Assembly: GCA_002495055.1 (NCBI GenBank)
Contig: DADR01000018.1
Location: forward strand, 23,219-87,218
Direction: 5' to 3'
DNA: 64,000 bases
DNA from: Methanoregula sp. UBA247
Lineage (GTDB): Archaea; Halobacteriota; Methanomicrobia; Methanomicrobiales; Methanospirillaceae
Made by a program: the position numbers and the translations under genes. Position 1 is the first letter of the stretch, and the number at the start of each line of letters is the position of its first letter. Of this stretch, positions 1 through 7,935 are shown one piece after another. Below the pieces are notes generated by a model. That model ran no database searches and was not told the DNA's origin. It saw only the letters and a program-made list of their open reading frames with translations.

Positions 1-1527
1 ATCGAACTCGAGATGCAGAACGAGGCACTCCGGGCAGCCCATCTTGCCCTTGAGGAGTCACGGGACAATTACCTCGATTTGTACGAATTTGCTCCGGTCG
101 GGTACCTTACCCTCACAAACAAGGCGTTGATTAAGGAAGCAAATCTCACCATTGCCGCACTGCTCGGGGTCGGGCGCCGGGACCTGATCAAAGGACGGTT
201 CAGGAGGTTTGTCGCCCCGGAAGATATCGAGTGCTGGGACCGCCATTTTATCTCCATCCTGCATACTGCAGAGAAACTGTCCTGCGAGCTGCACCTCGTT
301 AAAGGTGATAGTTCCCGGTTCTATGCACGACTGGAAAGCATCCGGATGGAAAGGAAGTCTGCGGACCCGGTAATCCGTATCGCGATCAGCAATATCAACT
401 CCCAAAAACAAGCGGAAGAGGAAATCCACCGGCTCAACGAGGATCGCAAGATCCTTGTTGACAATGTGCCGGCCATGATCTGGTACAAGGATACCCGGAA
501 CAATATCATCCGGGTCAACCCGGCGGCAGCAGGGTCCTTCGGTGCACCCGCCAATGCAATCGAGGGAAAAAGTGTCTACGATCTCTTCCCGGAAACCGCG
601 GAGCGCTATTACCAGGATGATCTCGAAGTCATAAAGTCCGGCATACCCAAATTTGGGATCATCGAGCCGATGAAGACCACCAACGGCAGGAATCTCTGGG
701 TCAGGACCGAGAAGATTCCCCTGAAAGATGAACGGGGGAAGATAACCGGTATCCTGGTTTTTACCGTGGATATCACCAATCTCAAACTCGTTGAAGAAGA
801 ACTGATCAAAAGGAGCGATCGGATTGGTGCAGCAAATATCGAGCTCGCCGCTGCCAGCGAGGAACTGCGGCAAAACGAGGCAAGACTTACCGAGTCCCTT
901 GGGGAAAAAGAGATACTCCTCTCCGAGATCCACCACCGGGTAAAGAATAATCTCACCGCATTCATCTCGCTTTTGAGTCTCGAGGGTTCGACCGAAGAAA
1001 CACCGGCGGGACGTTCGCTCAAAAAGGATCTCCAGAACCGTGCCCGGAGCATGGCCCTGATCCACGAGACCCTGTACCGGACCGGGAAATTTACGAACGT
1101 GGACATGCAGATCTACCTCACTACCCTTGTCGGCCAGATAGCCGGATCATACTCAGGGAGTGAAGCGGTCAGAACCGTTATTAACGCCCGGGGAGTAATC
1201 CTCGATATCGCCCGGGCAACACCGGCCGGCCTGATCATCAACGAGCTCGTAACCAACTCGTTCAAGTACGCATTCCCCAAGGAGTTCGACTGCATGGCGA
1301 CACGGAAAGAACCCTGTACGATCCGGGTTATGCTTACTTTTGAGGACGGGATATATGTGCTCACGGTGGCCGATAACGGCATCGGGTTGCCCCCACAACT
1401 CGATCCCCTTGTAACAAAATCGCTCGGTCTCAAACTGGTGAATTTCCTTGCCCGCCACCAGCTCCGGGCAGAGATCAACGTCCGCACGGGCAAAGGTACG
1501 GAGTTTATTTTCCAGATGAACAAATAG
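1..1527 (+). CDS. PAS sensor histidine kinase, HisKA_2/HWE-like (5' end outside window)
   Basis: A cytoplasmic-type sensor kinase that would autophosphorylate and pass phosphate to the receiver encoded next. The reading frame is open from base 1, so the true start lies upstream. Visible parts are an N-terminal PAS-like stretch (GYLTLTNKALIKEAN), a second PAS domain with PAC (VPAMIWYKD to ILVFTVDIT), a short coiled linker, then the phosphoacceptor motif EIHHRVKNN at about codons 305-313 counted from 13, and an HATPase_c domain with INELVTNSFKYAF (N box) and DNGIGLPP (G1). HRVKNN is the family signature of HisKA_2 kinases. No membrane segment is seen in the visible part. It is followed after 12 nt by a CheY-like receiver, so the two are probably co-transcribed. 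The signal is unknown. Confidence 0.93.
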   Translation: MELEMQNEALRAAHLALEESRDNYLDLYEFAPVGYLTLTNKALIKEANLTIAALLGVGRRDLIKGRFRRFVAPEDIECWDRHFISILHTAEKLSCELHLVKGDSSRFYARLESIRMERKSADPVIRIAISNINSQKQAEEEIHRLNEDRKILVDNVPAMIWYKDTRNNIIRVNPAAAGSFGAPANAIEGKSVYDLFPETAERYYQDDLEVIKSGIPKFGIIEPMKTTNGRNLWVRTEKIPLKDERGKITGILVFTVDITNLKLVEEELIKRSDRIGAANIELAAASEELRQNEARLTESLGEKEILLSEIHHRVKNNLTAFISLLSLEGSTEETPAGRSLKKDLQNRARSMALIHETLYRTGKFTNVDMQIYLTTLVGQIAGSYSGSEAVRTVINARGVILDIARATPAGLIINELVTNSFKYAFPKEFDCMATRKEPCTIRVMLTFEDGIYVLTVADNGIGLPPQLDPLVTKSLGLKLVNFLARHQLRAEINVRTGKGTEFIFQMNK

Positions 1528-1539
1528 TAATACTTACGC

Positions 1540-1920
1540 ATGACCGAAGCAACCATCCTGATAGTCGAAGATGACGGCCTGATTGCCCTCTACCTGACCG
1601 AACTGCTGGAAAAAGCGGGATACCGGGTAATCGGCCAGGCGTATTCCGGGGAGATGGTGCTCCGGGATCTCGAAAAGTCCCCGCAACCCGATCTCATACT
1701 GATGGACATCGGGCTTGCCGGATCGCTTGACGGGATCGAGACTGCCCGGCAGATCGGGCAGCGGTTTTCGATTCCCCTGATCTTTCTCACTGCGTACACT
1801 TCGGAAAGCACCCTCGATCGGATGAAGACGGTAGCACCGGTCGGGTATATCGTCAAGCCGTTCCAGGATAAGGATCTCCTCGCTCTTGTCAGAAAAGGTG
1901 TGGAGAGGCAGGCTGTATGA
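1540..1920 (+). CDS. Single-domain response regulator receiver protein
   Basis: A 126-residue stand-alone CheY-like receiver. The acidic pocket is E10-D11-D12, the phosphoacceptor is D56 in LILMDIGLAG, the switch threonine lies in FLTAYTS, and the conserved lysine is K106 in YIVKPF. The domain fills the protein, so there is no output domain and it must act by protein contact. It starts 12 nt after the kinase upstream and is its likely partner. The VGYIVKPF ending is typical of receivers paired with HisKA_2 kinases in methanogens (family knowledge). Confidence 0.95.
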   Translation: MTEATILIVEDDGLIALYLTELLEKAGYRVIGQAYSGEMVLRDLEKSPQPDLILMDIGLAGSLDGIETARQIGQRFSIPLIFLTAYTSESTLDRMKTVAPVGYIVKPFQDKDLLALVRKGVERQAV

Positions 1921-2110
1921 TACACGGGTTTATTATATCGTCCTCATACACCTCGAAAATGCCCTTTTCACGCTCTTTTGGGAATGTGGGGTAGGGATAA
2001 ATTGTATCCGCAAGCTGCTTTACCGTGAAACAGTCCCGCGATGCTGTTGTCAGATCCTGCAGGTAATCCTGCATGGGCTCTGCGTGCATGTGCACCAATG
2101 ATTGTTCCAT
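1889..2110 (-). pseudogene. Possible remnant of a pyridine nucleotide-disulfide oxidoreductase C-terminus
   Basis: A minus-strand frame of 73 codons starting at the ATG at 2110. Its centre (FTVKQLADTIYPYPTFPKE) resembles the end of the dimerisation domain of mercuric reductase/dihydrolipoamide-dehydrogenase-type flavoproteins, where a helix is followed by a TVKDLA..I..HPT motif. The FAD and NAD domains and the redox disulfide are absent, so only a tail survives. The frame overlaps the 3' end of the receiver gene by about 30 nt, convergently. An AT-rich promoter-like stretch precedes the ATG, so a small expressed protein is an alternative. The family match is by eye only. Confidence 0.4.
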
Positions 2111-2240
2111 ACCGCTCGAGAATAATTTTTTTAAAAACCTTAGCAGAATTTTCAATTCCTGGATTTCATAAATTTTTAATTTAGTGCGATCGCTGTGCCA
2201 GTTGACCATTTTTAAAAGGTAACAGGATAAAAAAAGATAT

Positions 2241-2355
2241 TCAGATATCGGCTTTCTTTGATTCTGATCCGGCCCTGGCTGCAGCGATTTTCAGAATGGA
2301 ATCGACGTCGGCAGCACCGGTTTTTTACATTGTCCTGCACTTCCAGTGTTTCCAT
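2241..2355 (-). pseudogene. Small gene broken by a one-base frameshift in an A-run
   Basis: Reading from the ATG at 2355 (preceded by AGGAATAAAGGT, a plausible ribosome site) gives METLEVQDNVK. After the A6 run near 2320 the protein-like sequence continues in a different frame as KTGAADVDSILKIAAARAG and on to the TGA at 2243. Removing one register step would yield a roughly 38-residue acidic helical protein. I do not recognise the family. Either the gene is decayed or the A-run length is wrong in the assembly. Confidence 0.4.
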
Positions 2356-2455
2356 ACCTTTATTCCTGAGCGAGTTTTAAAACGGCGTTACCCGGTTCTT
2401 TTTGTTACTAATTTGTCACGCAGATGAACGATTATAAATAGCACGTAAGGATATT

Positions 2456-2734
2456 GTGTGGTATATGACACTTCTTGGAATTGCGATTCTTATACTGGTC
2501 ATTATCATTTTTTTGGCGGTTGCATATTTTGTTGTCAAAAACGTCGCGCAGCTGGTGATAAACGCAATTATCGGCCTGGTTACCCTGTTCATCGTGAATT
2601 TTTTTCACCTCATGCAGCTTGTCGGAAGACCCGATATCGGATTCGATTGGATCACAGTCATCATCTGTGCTCTCGCCGGGCTCCCCGGGGCAATCCTTTT
2701 GATTATTCTCAGTCTCGTGGGGATCACCCTCTGA
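2456..2734 (+). CDS. BofA-like small membrane protein
   Basis: A 92-residue very hydrophobic protein with an N-terminal membrane helix (about residues 5-28), a second hydrophobic stretch with NAIIGLVTLFIVNFF (about 35-52) and a C-terminal helix (about 70-92). The NAIIGL...L.N pattern and the overall size match the pro-sigmaK processing inhibitor BofA family, which in archaea has no sporulation role and an unknown function. The start is taken as GTG 2456, preceded by AAGGA at 2447-2451; an ATG at 2465 is the alternative. It stands alone on this strand. Confidence 0.75.
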   Translation: MWYMTLLGIAILILVIIIFLAVAYFVVKNVAQLVINAIIGLVTLFIVNFFHLMQLVGRPDIGFDWITVIICALAGLPGAILLIILSLVGITL

Positions 2735-3080
2735 TCCCGGTCATACTTTTTTTAAAAAATTACCGGTTTTAAAAAAAAATTCAGAGGCAATTTTTACGTC
2801 TCAAGGAAAAATCCCTGCACCTGGAACCGCCTTCCGGTTGAGGGCTCCTGACCCTGGACCGGTCAGGTCCTTATCCTGTGTCTTTACCTCCTTTATCGGG
2901 GGCGACCAGGTCCTGGTATTGCTGATCGATCTCACACCTGTGTAGTTACGTTCGATATTGTTCTTTAGAGTGGCATCCGGCTTTGAATCCTACATCATAT
3001 CGGAATCCGGATTGTCTGCCATAAAGGAAGTATATGTATGAAAAGAGACGATGTCATTGATCAGGATATAAGTGATAATT
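2735..3080. other. Intergenic stretch, no confident gene
   Basis: Holds an A-rich run at about 2750-2780 that may end the BofA-like transcript, and the leader of the gene at 3081. A minus-strand frame between about 2814 and 3328 is interrupted by one TAG and has no recognisable product. Confidence 0.4.
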
Positions 3081-3371
3081 ATGACTGAAAAAAAAGGGCA
3101 CTTTGAAAAAGGAATCTGGGTTCTGGACCATGAACCATTAACCCCGCAGGCAAACGGAGATGCGATTGACAAGAGGCTTTCTGCGGCCACCAAAGCCGTC
3201 ATATCATCTCTGGATACGGTGATGGGTGTTACCCATGATCTCGTAACCACTGATGAGGGAAAACAGTATATTGAAAAAACCATAAAAGATGCACAGGTGC
3301 AGATCCAGCAATCCCTTGATGCGATCATCAGCCGTGCAAAAGCCGAGCTTGATAAAAAAGTGAAACGGTAA
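3081..3371 (+). CDS. Conserved small protein of unknown function
   Basis: A 96-residue hydrophilic, mostly helical protein beginning MTEKKGHFEKGIWVLD and ending in a lysine-rich tail (KAELDKKVKR). The C-terminal half looks amphipathic and coiled (KTIKDAQVQIQQSLDAI). I recognise the general type from Methanomicrobiales genomes but know of no assigned function. The start at ATG 3081 is chosen because GTGAT just upstream could act as the ribosome site; a GTG at 3072 is in frame. No membrane segment or cofactor motif is seen. Confidence 0.75.
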   Translation: MTEKKGHFEKGIWVLDHEPLTPQANGDAIDKRLSAATKAVISSLDTVMGVTHDLVTTDEGKQYIEKTIKDAQVQIQQSLDAIISRAKAELDKKVKR

Positions 3372-3477
3372 CACCACGACTAAAAAAAAACTCTTTTAGC
3401 CCCGCATATCTCTTTTGAGAAGTCTCCGGTACCTGTACAACGGACACCTTTTTATGGGAAAATGACAATCAATCCCC

Positions 3478-3624
3478 ATGGATAAGAAACAACAAACCAC
3501 CCGTGTGAAACACGATAAACCCATATGTGACCAGTGCCAGGCTTCAAGCATCAGGATCCGGCCGGACGGGAGCTACTCGTGCAACCACTGCGGGTATGAC
3601 AGCACCAAAGGAAAGAAGAAGTGA
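3478..3624 (+). CDS. Zinc-ribbon miniprotein (48 aa)
   Basis: A short reading frame with two CxxC knuckles, CDQC (residues 17-20) and CNHC (35-38), spaced like a single zinc ribbon, and a lysine-rich C-terminus (STKGKKK). Such one-ribbon proteins are common in archaea and may bind nucleic acid or another protein; the role here is unknown. The start is ATG 3478 with no strong ribosome site; the frame ends TGA at 3622-3624. It resembles in design the 52-residue protein at 40584. Confidence 0.72.
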   Translation: MDKKQQTTRVKHDKPICDQCQASSIRIRPDGSYSCNHCGYDSTKGKKK

Positions 3625-3741
3625 CGGTCACAGGGGAGCATAAAAATACCAGGCTGACCCGCGTAGTTCCCGGCCGCACTGGCCTTTTGCACCGGTGTTT
3701 CTATGAAAAATTGAATATCTACCGGTACATATCAAACGCAT

Positions 3742-4536
3742 ATGATTTTTGATAAAGATCCCTTTCTTCAGACAGCACCGCAAAAGAAACTGGCGGTCCT
3801 CATTGATGCTGATAATGCCCAACCGGAAATTATCGAAGGTTTGCTGGCTGAAATTTCCCTCTACGGTATCGCAAGTGTGAAACGGATTTACGGGAACTGG
3901 ACAACCCCGAATCTTCAGCCCTGGAAAGAAGTATTGCTGAACTACTCAATCCAGCCCATTCAACAATTTGATTATACAAGAGGCAAAAATGCAACCGATT
4001 CTGCTTTAATTATCGATGCCATGGACCTGTTGTATACAAATAAATTCGATGGTTTTTGCATCGTTTCAAGCGACAGCGATTTTACCCGGCTGGCGCAACG
4101 GATCCGCGAATCCGGATTGTTGGCATACGGGTTCGGTGAGAGAAAGACACCCAAACCTTTTGTTCAGGCATGTGACAAGTTCGTATATACCGAGATATTA
4201 CGAAAGACCGGATTAACCGATGAACAACATCCCGAAACCCAGAAAGTGGTAAAACCCGATAAAAATCTCAAACAGCTCAAGGGTGATGCCGGATTATTAA
4301 ACCTGTTGCGGTCTGCGGTTGATGGATGTTCCAACGATGATGGCTGGGCAAACCTGGCTGATGTGGGGGGCAATATTGTCAACCAGTCTCCTGATTTTGA
4401 TCCCCGTAACTACGGGTATAAAAAACTCAGAGATCTCGTGGAAGCGACTGCTTTCTTTGAGATTGATGAGAAAAAGGTCGGGGATTCACCTGCAAAAGTA
4501 ATATACATCAAGGATAAAAAATTCAGAATAAATTAA
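3742..4536 (+). CDS. NYN-domain protein with C-terminal OST-HTH/LOTUS domain
   Basis: A predicted PIN-like ribonuclease/RNA-binding protein of 264 residues. The NYN domain (about 15-155) has the acidic residues expected for metal binding: LIDADN (D22, D24), NATDSALIIDAMD and IVSSDSDFTRLA. An OST-HTH (LOTUS) fold follows at about 180-262 (LLNLLRSAVDG...GWANLADVGGNI...NYGYKKLRDLVE), a domain known to bind RNA, including G-quadruplexes, in other systems. The linker is charged. The start ATG 3742 follows directly on an AT-rich leader. It has no obvious operon partner. Domain assignment is confident; the substrate is unknown. Confidence 0.92.
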   Translation: MIFDKDPFLQTAPQKKLAVLIDADNAQPEIIEGLLAEISLYGIASVKRIYGNWTTPNLQPWKEVLLNYSIQPIQQFDYTRGKNATDSALIIDAMDLLYTNKFDGFCIVSSDSDFTRLAQRIRESGLLAYGFGERKTPKPFVQACDKFVYTEILRKTGLTDEQHPETQKVVKPDKNLKQLKGDAGLLNLLRSAVDGCSNDDGWANLADVGGNIVNQSPDFDPRNYGYKKLRDLVEATAFFEIDEKKVGDSPAKVIYIKDKKFRIN

Positions 4537-4755
4537 CCTTGGGAAGGGGTAATTACAGTCCGGATTTTTTTTAAATTCTGCAGTAAATAATTCTCTGTTC
4601 AATAACTATCACACTGCACGAAAGGCATGTCCGGAACATTTTTTAGGGTTTTAACATCAGTCCGACGCCTGTCTGCTGTCCTTTTGTCAAAAAATCCAAT
4701 ACCTATTTATCCGTATGGCAATCTATCAGTTAATAAAGTCTAATTTCCAGAGGTA

Positions 4756-6462
4756 GTGCGGGTTTTGTCGTCAGTCCTGTTCATTGAGAATTCCCAGCCG
4801 TTCCCCCGGGTCCTGTTATCTGCTCTTGTCCAGGCGGGGGTATTCAGGATAGACCGGGCGTTCTCACCGGTAAATGCAGTGAACAAAATAAAGGATCGTC
4901 ATTACGATCTCGTTCTCATGTGCGGCAGGGAACCGGGGAACCTGAACGTGCAGGAAGCCGCCAAAACGGCCGGTGCTTCGTTCCTTTCTGTTGATATCTC
5001 CCCCGCCCGTCCATTAAAAGACCGTCAGGGATTTTTGCAGAACACGTCCCTTGTAATTGAAGATCGCCACAATGCAGCAGAATTCAGCCTGGCCGGGTTC
5101 AGGAGCGAAAAGGACCTGTTCCTCGCAGCAGCCGGTCATATACTCCGGTATATGCGGGAACACTTTGCATCCCAAGACCTGAACCTGCAGAATCTCCAGC
5201 TCTATTCGGTCCTTGAGGGTTCCCGCATGGGAGTGGCGATAGTCTCCGGCCGAAAACTCCAGAAGGTCAACCGTCACTTATCAGAACTCCTTGGCTATGC
5301 TCCCAATGCAAAACACCCGCAGGAACTTCCCGACCTCTTTGTCTCACCGGAGGAGTACCGCGAATTTTCACGGACTATGTCGCAGGATAAAAATGAAGCC
5401 GGGTGGCATTGTTCCAGCCATATGCTTGTCACGAGGAACGGTTCCGGGATCCTTTGCACCATCATGGTACGACGACTGGATGGGTTCGACCCCTTAAAAG
5501 GGCATCTCATGATCATCGAGAAAAACCCTGACACAGGATCACCCTCCCGTGAGTTCCGGCAGATCATGACCGGAGAAAAGGTAAATGCCGGTTCATTTGA
5601 AGAGATTATCGCAGAAGTCCCGGGAATTGTTATTACCACCGATAATGAAGGAACTATCACCCATGCCAATTCCATGGCACGGGAAGTCTTCGGGTACCAG
5701 CCGGGAGATATGACCGGGCAGAACCTTGTCGGGACCATCGTTCCTGAACAGTCACGTTCTGCAAGGCAGATGATTGCGATGATCAACGATCCCGTGTTCT
5801 GCCGGGACGGGTATGCTATCCATGCGTTTGAAAATACAAAAAAAACCGGGGAGAAGGTATGGGTTGCGTGGAAAATACTAGCCCTGCGGGACTCAGGGGA
5901 AAAAATTTCCGGCATGCTCCTTCTTGGTGAGGATATAACCGAACATGCATCGGGGACACCGGGAAGGATACGTGCTGACCCCTGGAAGTACCAGGTCCTT
6001 GCCGGTACAACGGTAAAAGAGAATGTTTTTGATGCGGTATTCCACCTCTGCCTTGAGATCTCCCGGGAAGGCAGGGAAGGGCACGTGGTCGGCACTTCGT
6101 TTGTCATCGGAGACTCTGCCAGCGTGATGAAACATTCACGACCCTGCACCATCAATTCATTTGAGGGGCAGCAGGGGGGTAAACGGCAGATCACCAACCC
6201 GGAGAATGCCGAGGTGATCAAAGGCCTGGCCCAGATGGACGGTGCATTTGTCATACGCGAGGACGGCTATATCGAGGCATCGGGGCGGCATTTTATCATT
6301 GACAACCTGGTATTGAAAATCCCCGACGGTTACGGGACCCGGCACTCATCGGTTGCCGCAATTACCCAGATGACCAATGCAATCGGGTTTGTCGTATCGA
6401 CAACCGGGGGAAAGATTGCCATTATGAAAAACGGTGAGATCAAAAAGGCTTTTGTGATTTAG
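4756..6462 (+). CDS. Receiver-like/PAS/PAS protein with C-terminal diadenylate cyclase (DisA_N) domain
   Basis: A 568-residue multidomain protein. Residues 1-115 look like a receiver fold (VLFIENSQPF...YDLVLMCGREP) but lack a clear phosphoacceptor aspartate. Two PAS domains follow (about 150-265 and 275-395; the second reads VPGIVITTDNEGTITHANSMA). The C-terminal part (about 405-568) matches the DAC domain that makes cyclic di-AMP from two ATP: GTSFVIGD, then MDGAFVIREDGYIEASGR with the DGA motif at 495-497, then GYGTRHSSVAAIT with RHS at 529-531 where many enzymes have RHR. The end (GGKIAIMKNGEI) is also typical. It would couple ligand sensing to c-di-AMP synthesis in the cytoplasm. GTG 4756 is used as start with AGAGG just upstream; TTG 4765 is possible. 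The next gene is a separate small membrane protein. Confidence 0.85.
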   Translation: MRVLSSVLFIENSQPFPRVLLSALVQAGVFRIDRAFSPVNAVNKIKDRHYDLVLMCGREPGNLNVQEAAKTAGASFLSVDISPARPLKDRQGFLQNTSLVIEDRHNAAEFSLAGFRSEKDLFLAAAGHILRYMREHFASQDLNLQNLQLYSVLEGSRMGVAIVSGRKLQKVNRHLSELLGYAPNAKHPQELPDLFVSPEEYREFSRTMSQDKNEAGWHCSSHMLVTRNGSGILCTIMVRRLDGFDPLKGHLMIIEKNPDTGSPSREFRQIMTGEKVNAGSFEEIIAEVPGIVITTDNEGTITHANSMAREVFGYQPGDMTGQNLVGTIVPEQSRSARQMIAMINDPVFCRDGYAIHAFENTKKTGEKVWVAWKILALRDSGEKISGMLLLGEDITEHASGTPGRIRADPWKYQVLAGTTVKENVFDAVFHLCLEISREGREGHVVGTSFVIGDSASVMKHSRPCTINSFEGQQGGKRQITNPENAEVIKGLAQMDGAFVIREDGYIEASGRHFIIDNLVLKIPDGYGTRHSSVAAITQMTNAIGFVVSTTGGKIAIMKNGEIKKAFVI

Positions 6463-6682
6463 GAACGCGGGGATTATTTAGTATCGCCACGATACCCTTG
6501 GGATCACCGGGTAATGACGGAGCACCAACGGGTCTGGCTGGCGGCTGACCCCCCGGGTAAATCCTCTGTTGTCCCCCCATCAATCCGGGTTTTCTTCAAT
6601 AACCCGTTTTTTCGGAACCGGCATACGGTATTCCCGTGCCCAGCAGAAAAGCACAAGAATGCGAAACGGTAAAAACAACACT

Positions 6683-7069
6683 ATGAAGCAGTGGATTAAA
6701 GATACAGCTGGCCTTGGCACAGTTCTCTGGCTAATCGGGTATCTCGCATCGCTGGCGCTGTTCTTCTCACCATTTGCAGGAATCATGGGCTGGATCCTCC
6801 TTGCTGTCTTTACCCCGCTCACGGTCGTAATTGCGTGGTGGTGGTTCAGGCAGCGGGAACGCCTCGCGATGCAGTACTACGCTGGGGTAGGGCTTGCATG
6901 GATGCTGATTGCAATCGTGTCCGACTACCTGTTCATCGTCCTGCTGTTCCAGGCTGTCTATTATGGTCCTGATGTGTTCGTGTACTATGCCCTGACATTC
7001 CTCATCCCGGTGGGAGTCGGTCTTTACCTGCTGCGGACCCAGAGTGAACCGGTGCAAAAGATAGCATAA
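6683..7069 (+). CDS. Four-helix membrane protein of unknown function
   Basis: A 128-residue protein with four predicted membrane segments (about residues 10-30, 34-52, 68-88 and 96-118) separated by a basic loop (WWWFRQRERLAMQYY). No catalytic motif is recognised. ATG 6683 begins the first helix region (MKQWIKDTAG); an in-frame ATG at 6659 would add a short basic leader. The spacing and different composition suggest an independent transcription unit from the diadenylate cyclase. Confidence 0.65.
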   Translation: MKQWIKDTAGLGTVLWLIGYLASLALFFSPFAGIMGWILLAVFTPLTVVIAWWWFRQRERLAMQYYAGVGLAWMLIAIVSDYLFIVLLFQAVYYGPDVFVYYALTFLIPVGVGLYLLRTQSEPVQKIA

Positions 7070-7478
7070 CAACGGAGTTCCGGTTGTTCCAGCATTTCCG
7101 GTATCCCGGGAAAATTCCCTGGTACAAGCGTGGATAATGGTAATACTTTTTAAAAACCACTCACTATTTTTCACGGTACTCATCTTTCATATACTCCCGA
7201 TGTCCCGAATTTCAACCGGATTACCAACACCTGTCGTGTCAGAACCCCGCACTTATCATCGTCATTATAAGGGGAATCACGACCTTCACGACCACTTCCC
7301 TTTCAACAGGAGTCCGGCCCCGGTAGCGGACATCGTCATCCAGGACACCAGCATGATCGGCTCGTCACTATACAGGTGAAAGACACTATTGCAGGATATT
7401 TTTTAATCCGGGAATGATACGCAACTATATCGTCCCATACAAACCAATAGAGGTAATCAGAAGCAGGAAGGACAAGGT
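7070..7478. other. Intergenic stretch of about 400 nt
   Basis: No convincing gene. Short frames on both strands between 7200 and 7380 look protein-like but lack starts. The 3' part is the leader of the gene at 7479, whose ribosome site (AAGG) lies just before the ATG. Confidence 0.4.
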
Positions 7479-7778
7479 ATGGGACGCACCCGGACAGATT
7501 CAACAAAACGGTACCATTGTGCATCTCTTATCTGTGATTATTTACTCAGGAAACATATCACACGGGCTGTCGTAACAGCTCGGGAAATTGCAGAATTTCA
7601 TAACCTGTCGGGAAAAGCTTCCCAGTCGATCAGTGCAATGCTGAATTTTTTATACAGTAACCGCATCAGGGAGACCCGTTTTGGATTTTATATCCAGGGG
7701 ACATGTGCCTTGAAAAAGATTGATTATCCTCACCATTTCAACATTCAACTGATTGACGGGGCCAGGGGTTTGCTGTAA
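7479..7778 (+). CDS. Small basic protein with winged-helix-like character, function unknown
   Basis: A 99-residue basic protein with a good ribosome site (GGACAAGGT before ATG 7479). The sequence REIAEFHNLSGKASQSISAMLNFLYSNRIRETRFGFY reads like the recognition helix and wing of a small winged-helix DNA-binding domain. No ligand domain is present. It lies alone upstream of the convergent glucan phosphorylase gene. The fold is inferred by eye, not from a recognised family. Confidence 0.65.
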   Translation: MGRTRTDSTKRYHCASLICDYLLRKHITRAVVTAREIAEFHNLSGKASQSISAMLNFLYSNRIRETRFGFYIQGTCALKKIDYPHHFNIQLIDGARGLL

Positions 7779-7935
7779 GAAGCCTGTCGCGGCTGCATCA
7801 GAAGCAATTTTTTTATATGAACGGGGATCATGTCAGGTTTTTCTCCGTGAAACTTCACTCAAATCCCGTTTCATAACAGGACGTTTAAGTCTTTTCACCT
7901 CAATAACCCGGTGTTTCCCGTATTACTTTGAAACG

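Noticed and set aside
58..1065. 335-codon minus-strand frame opposite the first kinase
   Set aside because: Antisense to a clear histidine kinase; no motif, typical shadow frame in GC-rich DNA.
2814..3328. Minus-strand frame continuous except for one TAG, considered as pyrrolysine read-through
   Set aside because: Overlaps the gene at 3081, shows no known protein, and pyrrolysine is not expected in this order.
5295..6254. 319-codon minus-strand frame opposite the diadenylate cyclase gene
   Set aside because: Ser/Arg/Pro-rich shadow with no domain, whereas the plus strand has PAS and DAC motifs.
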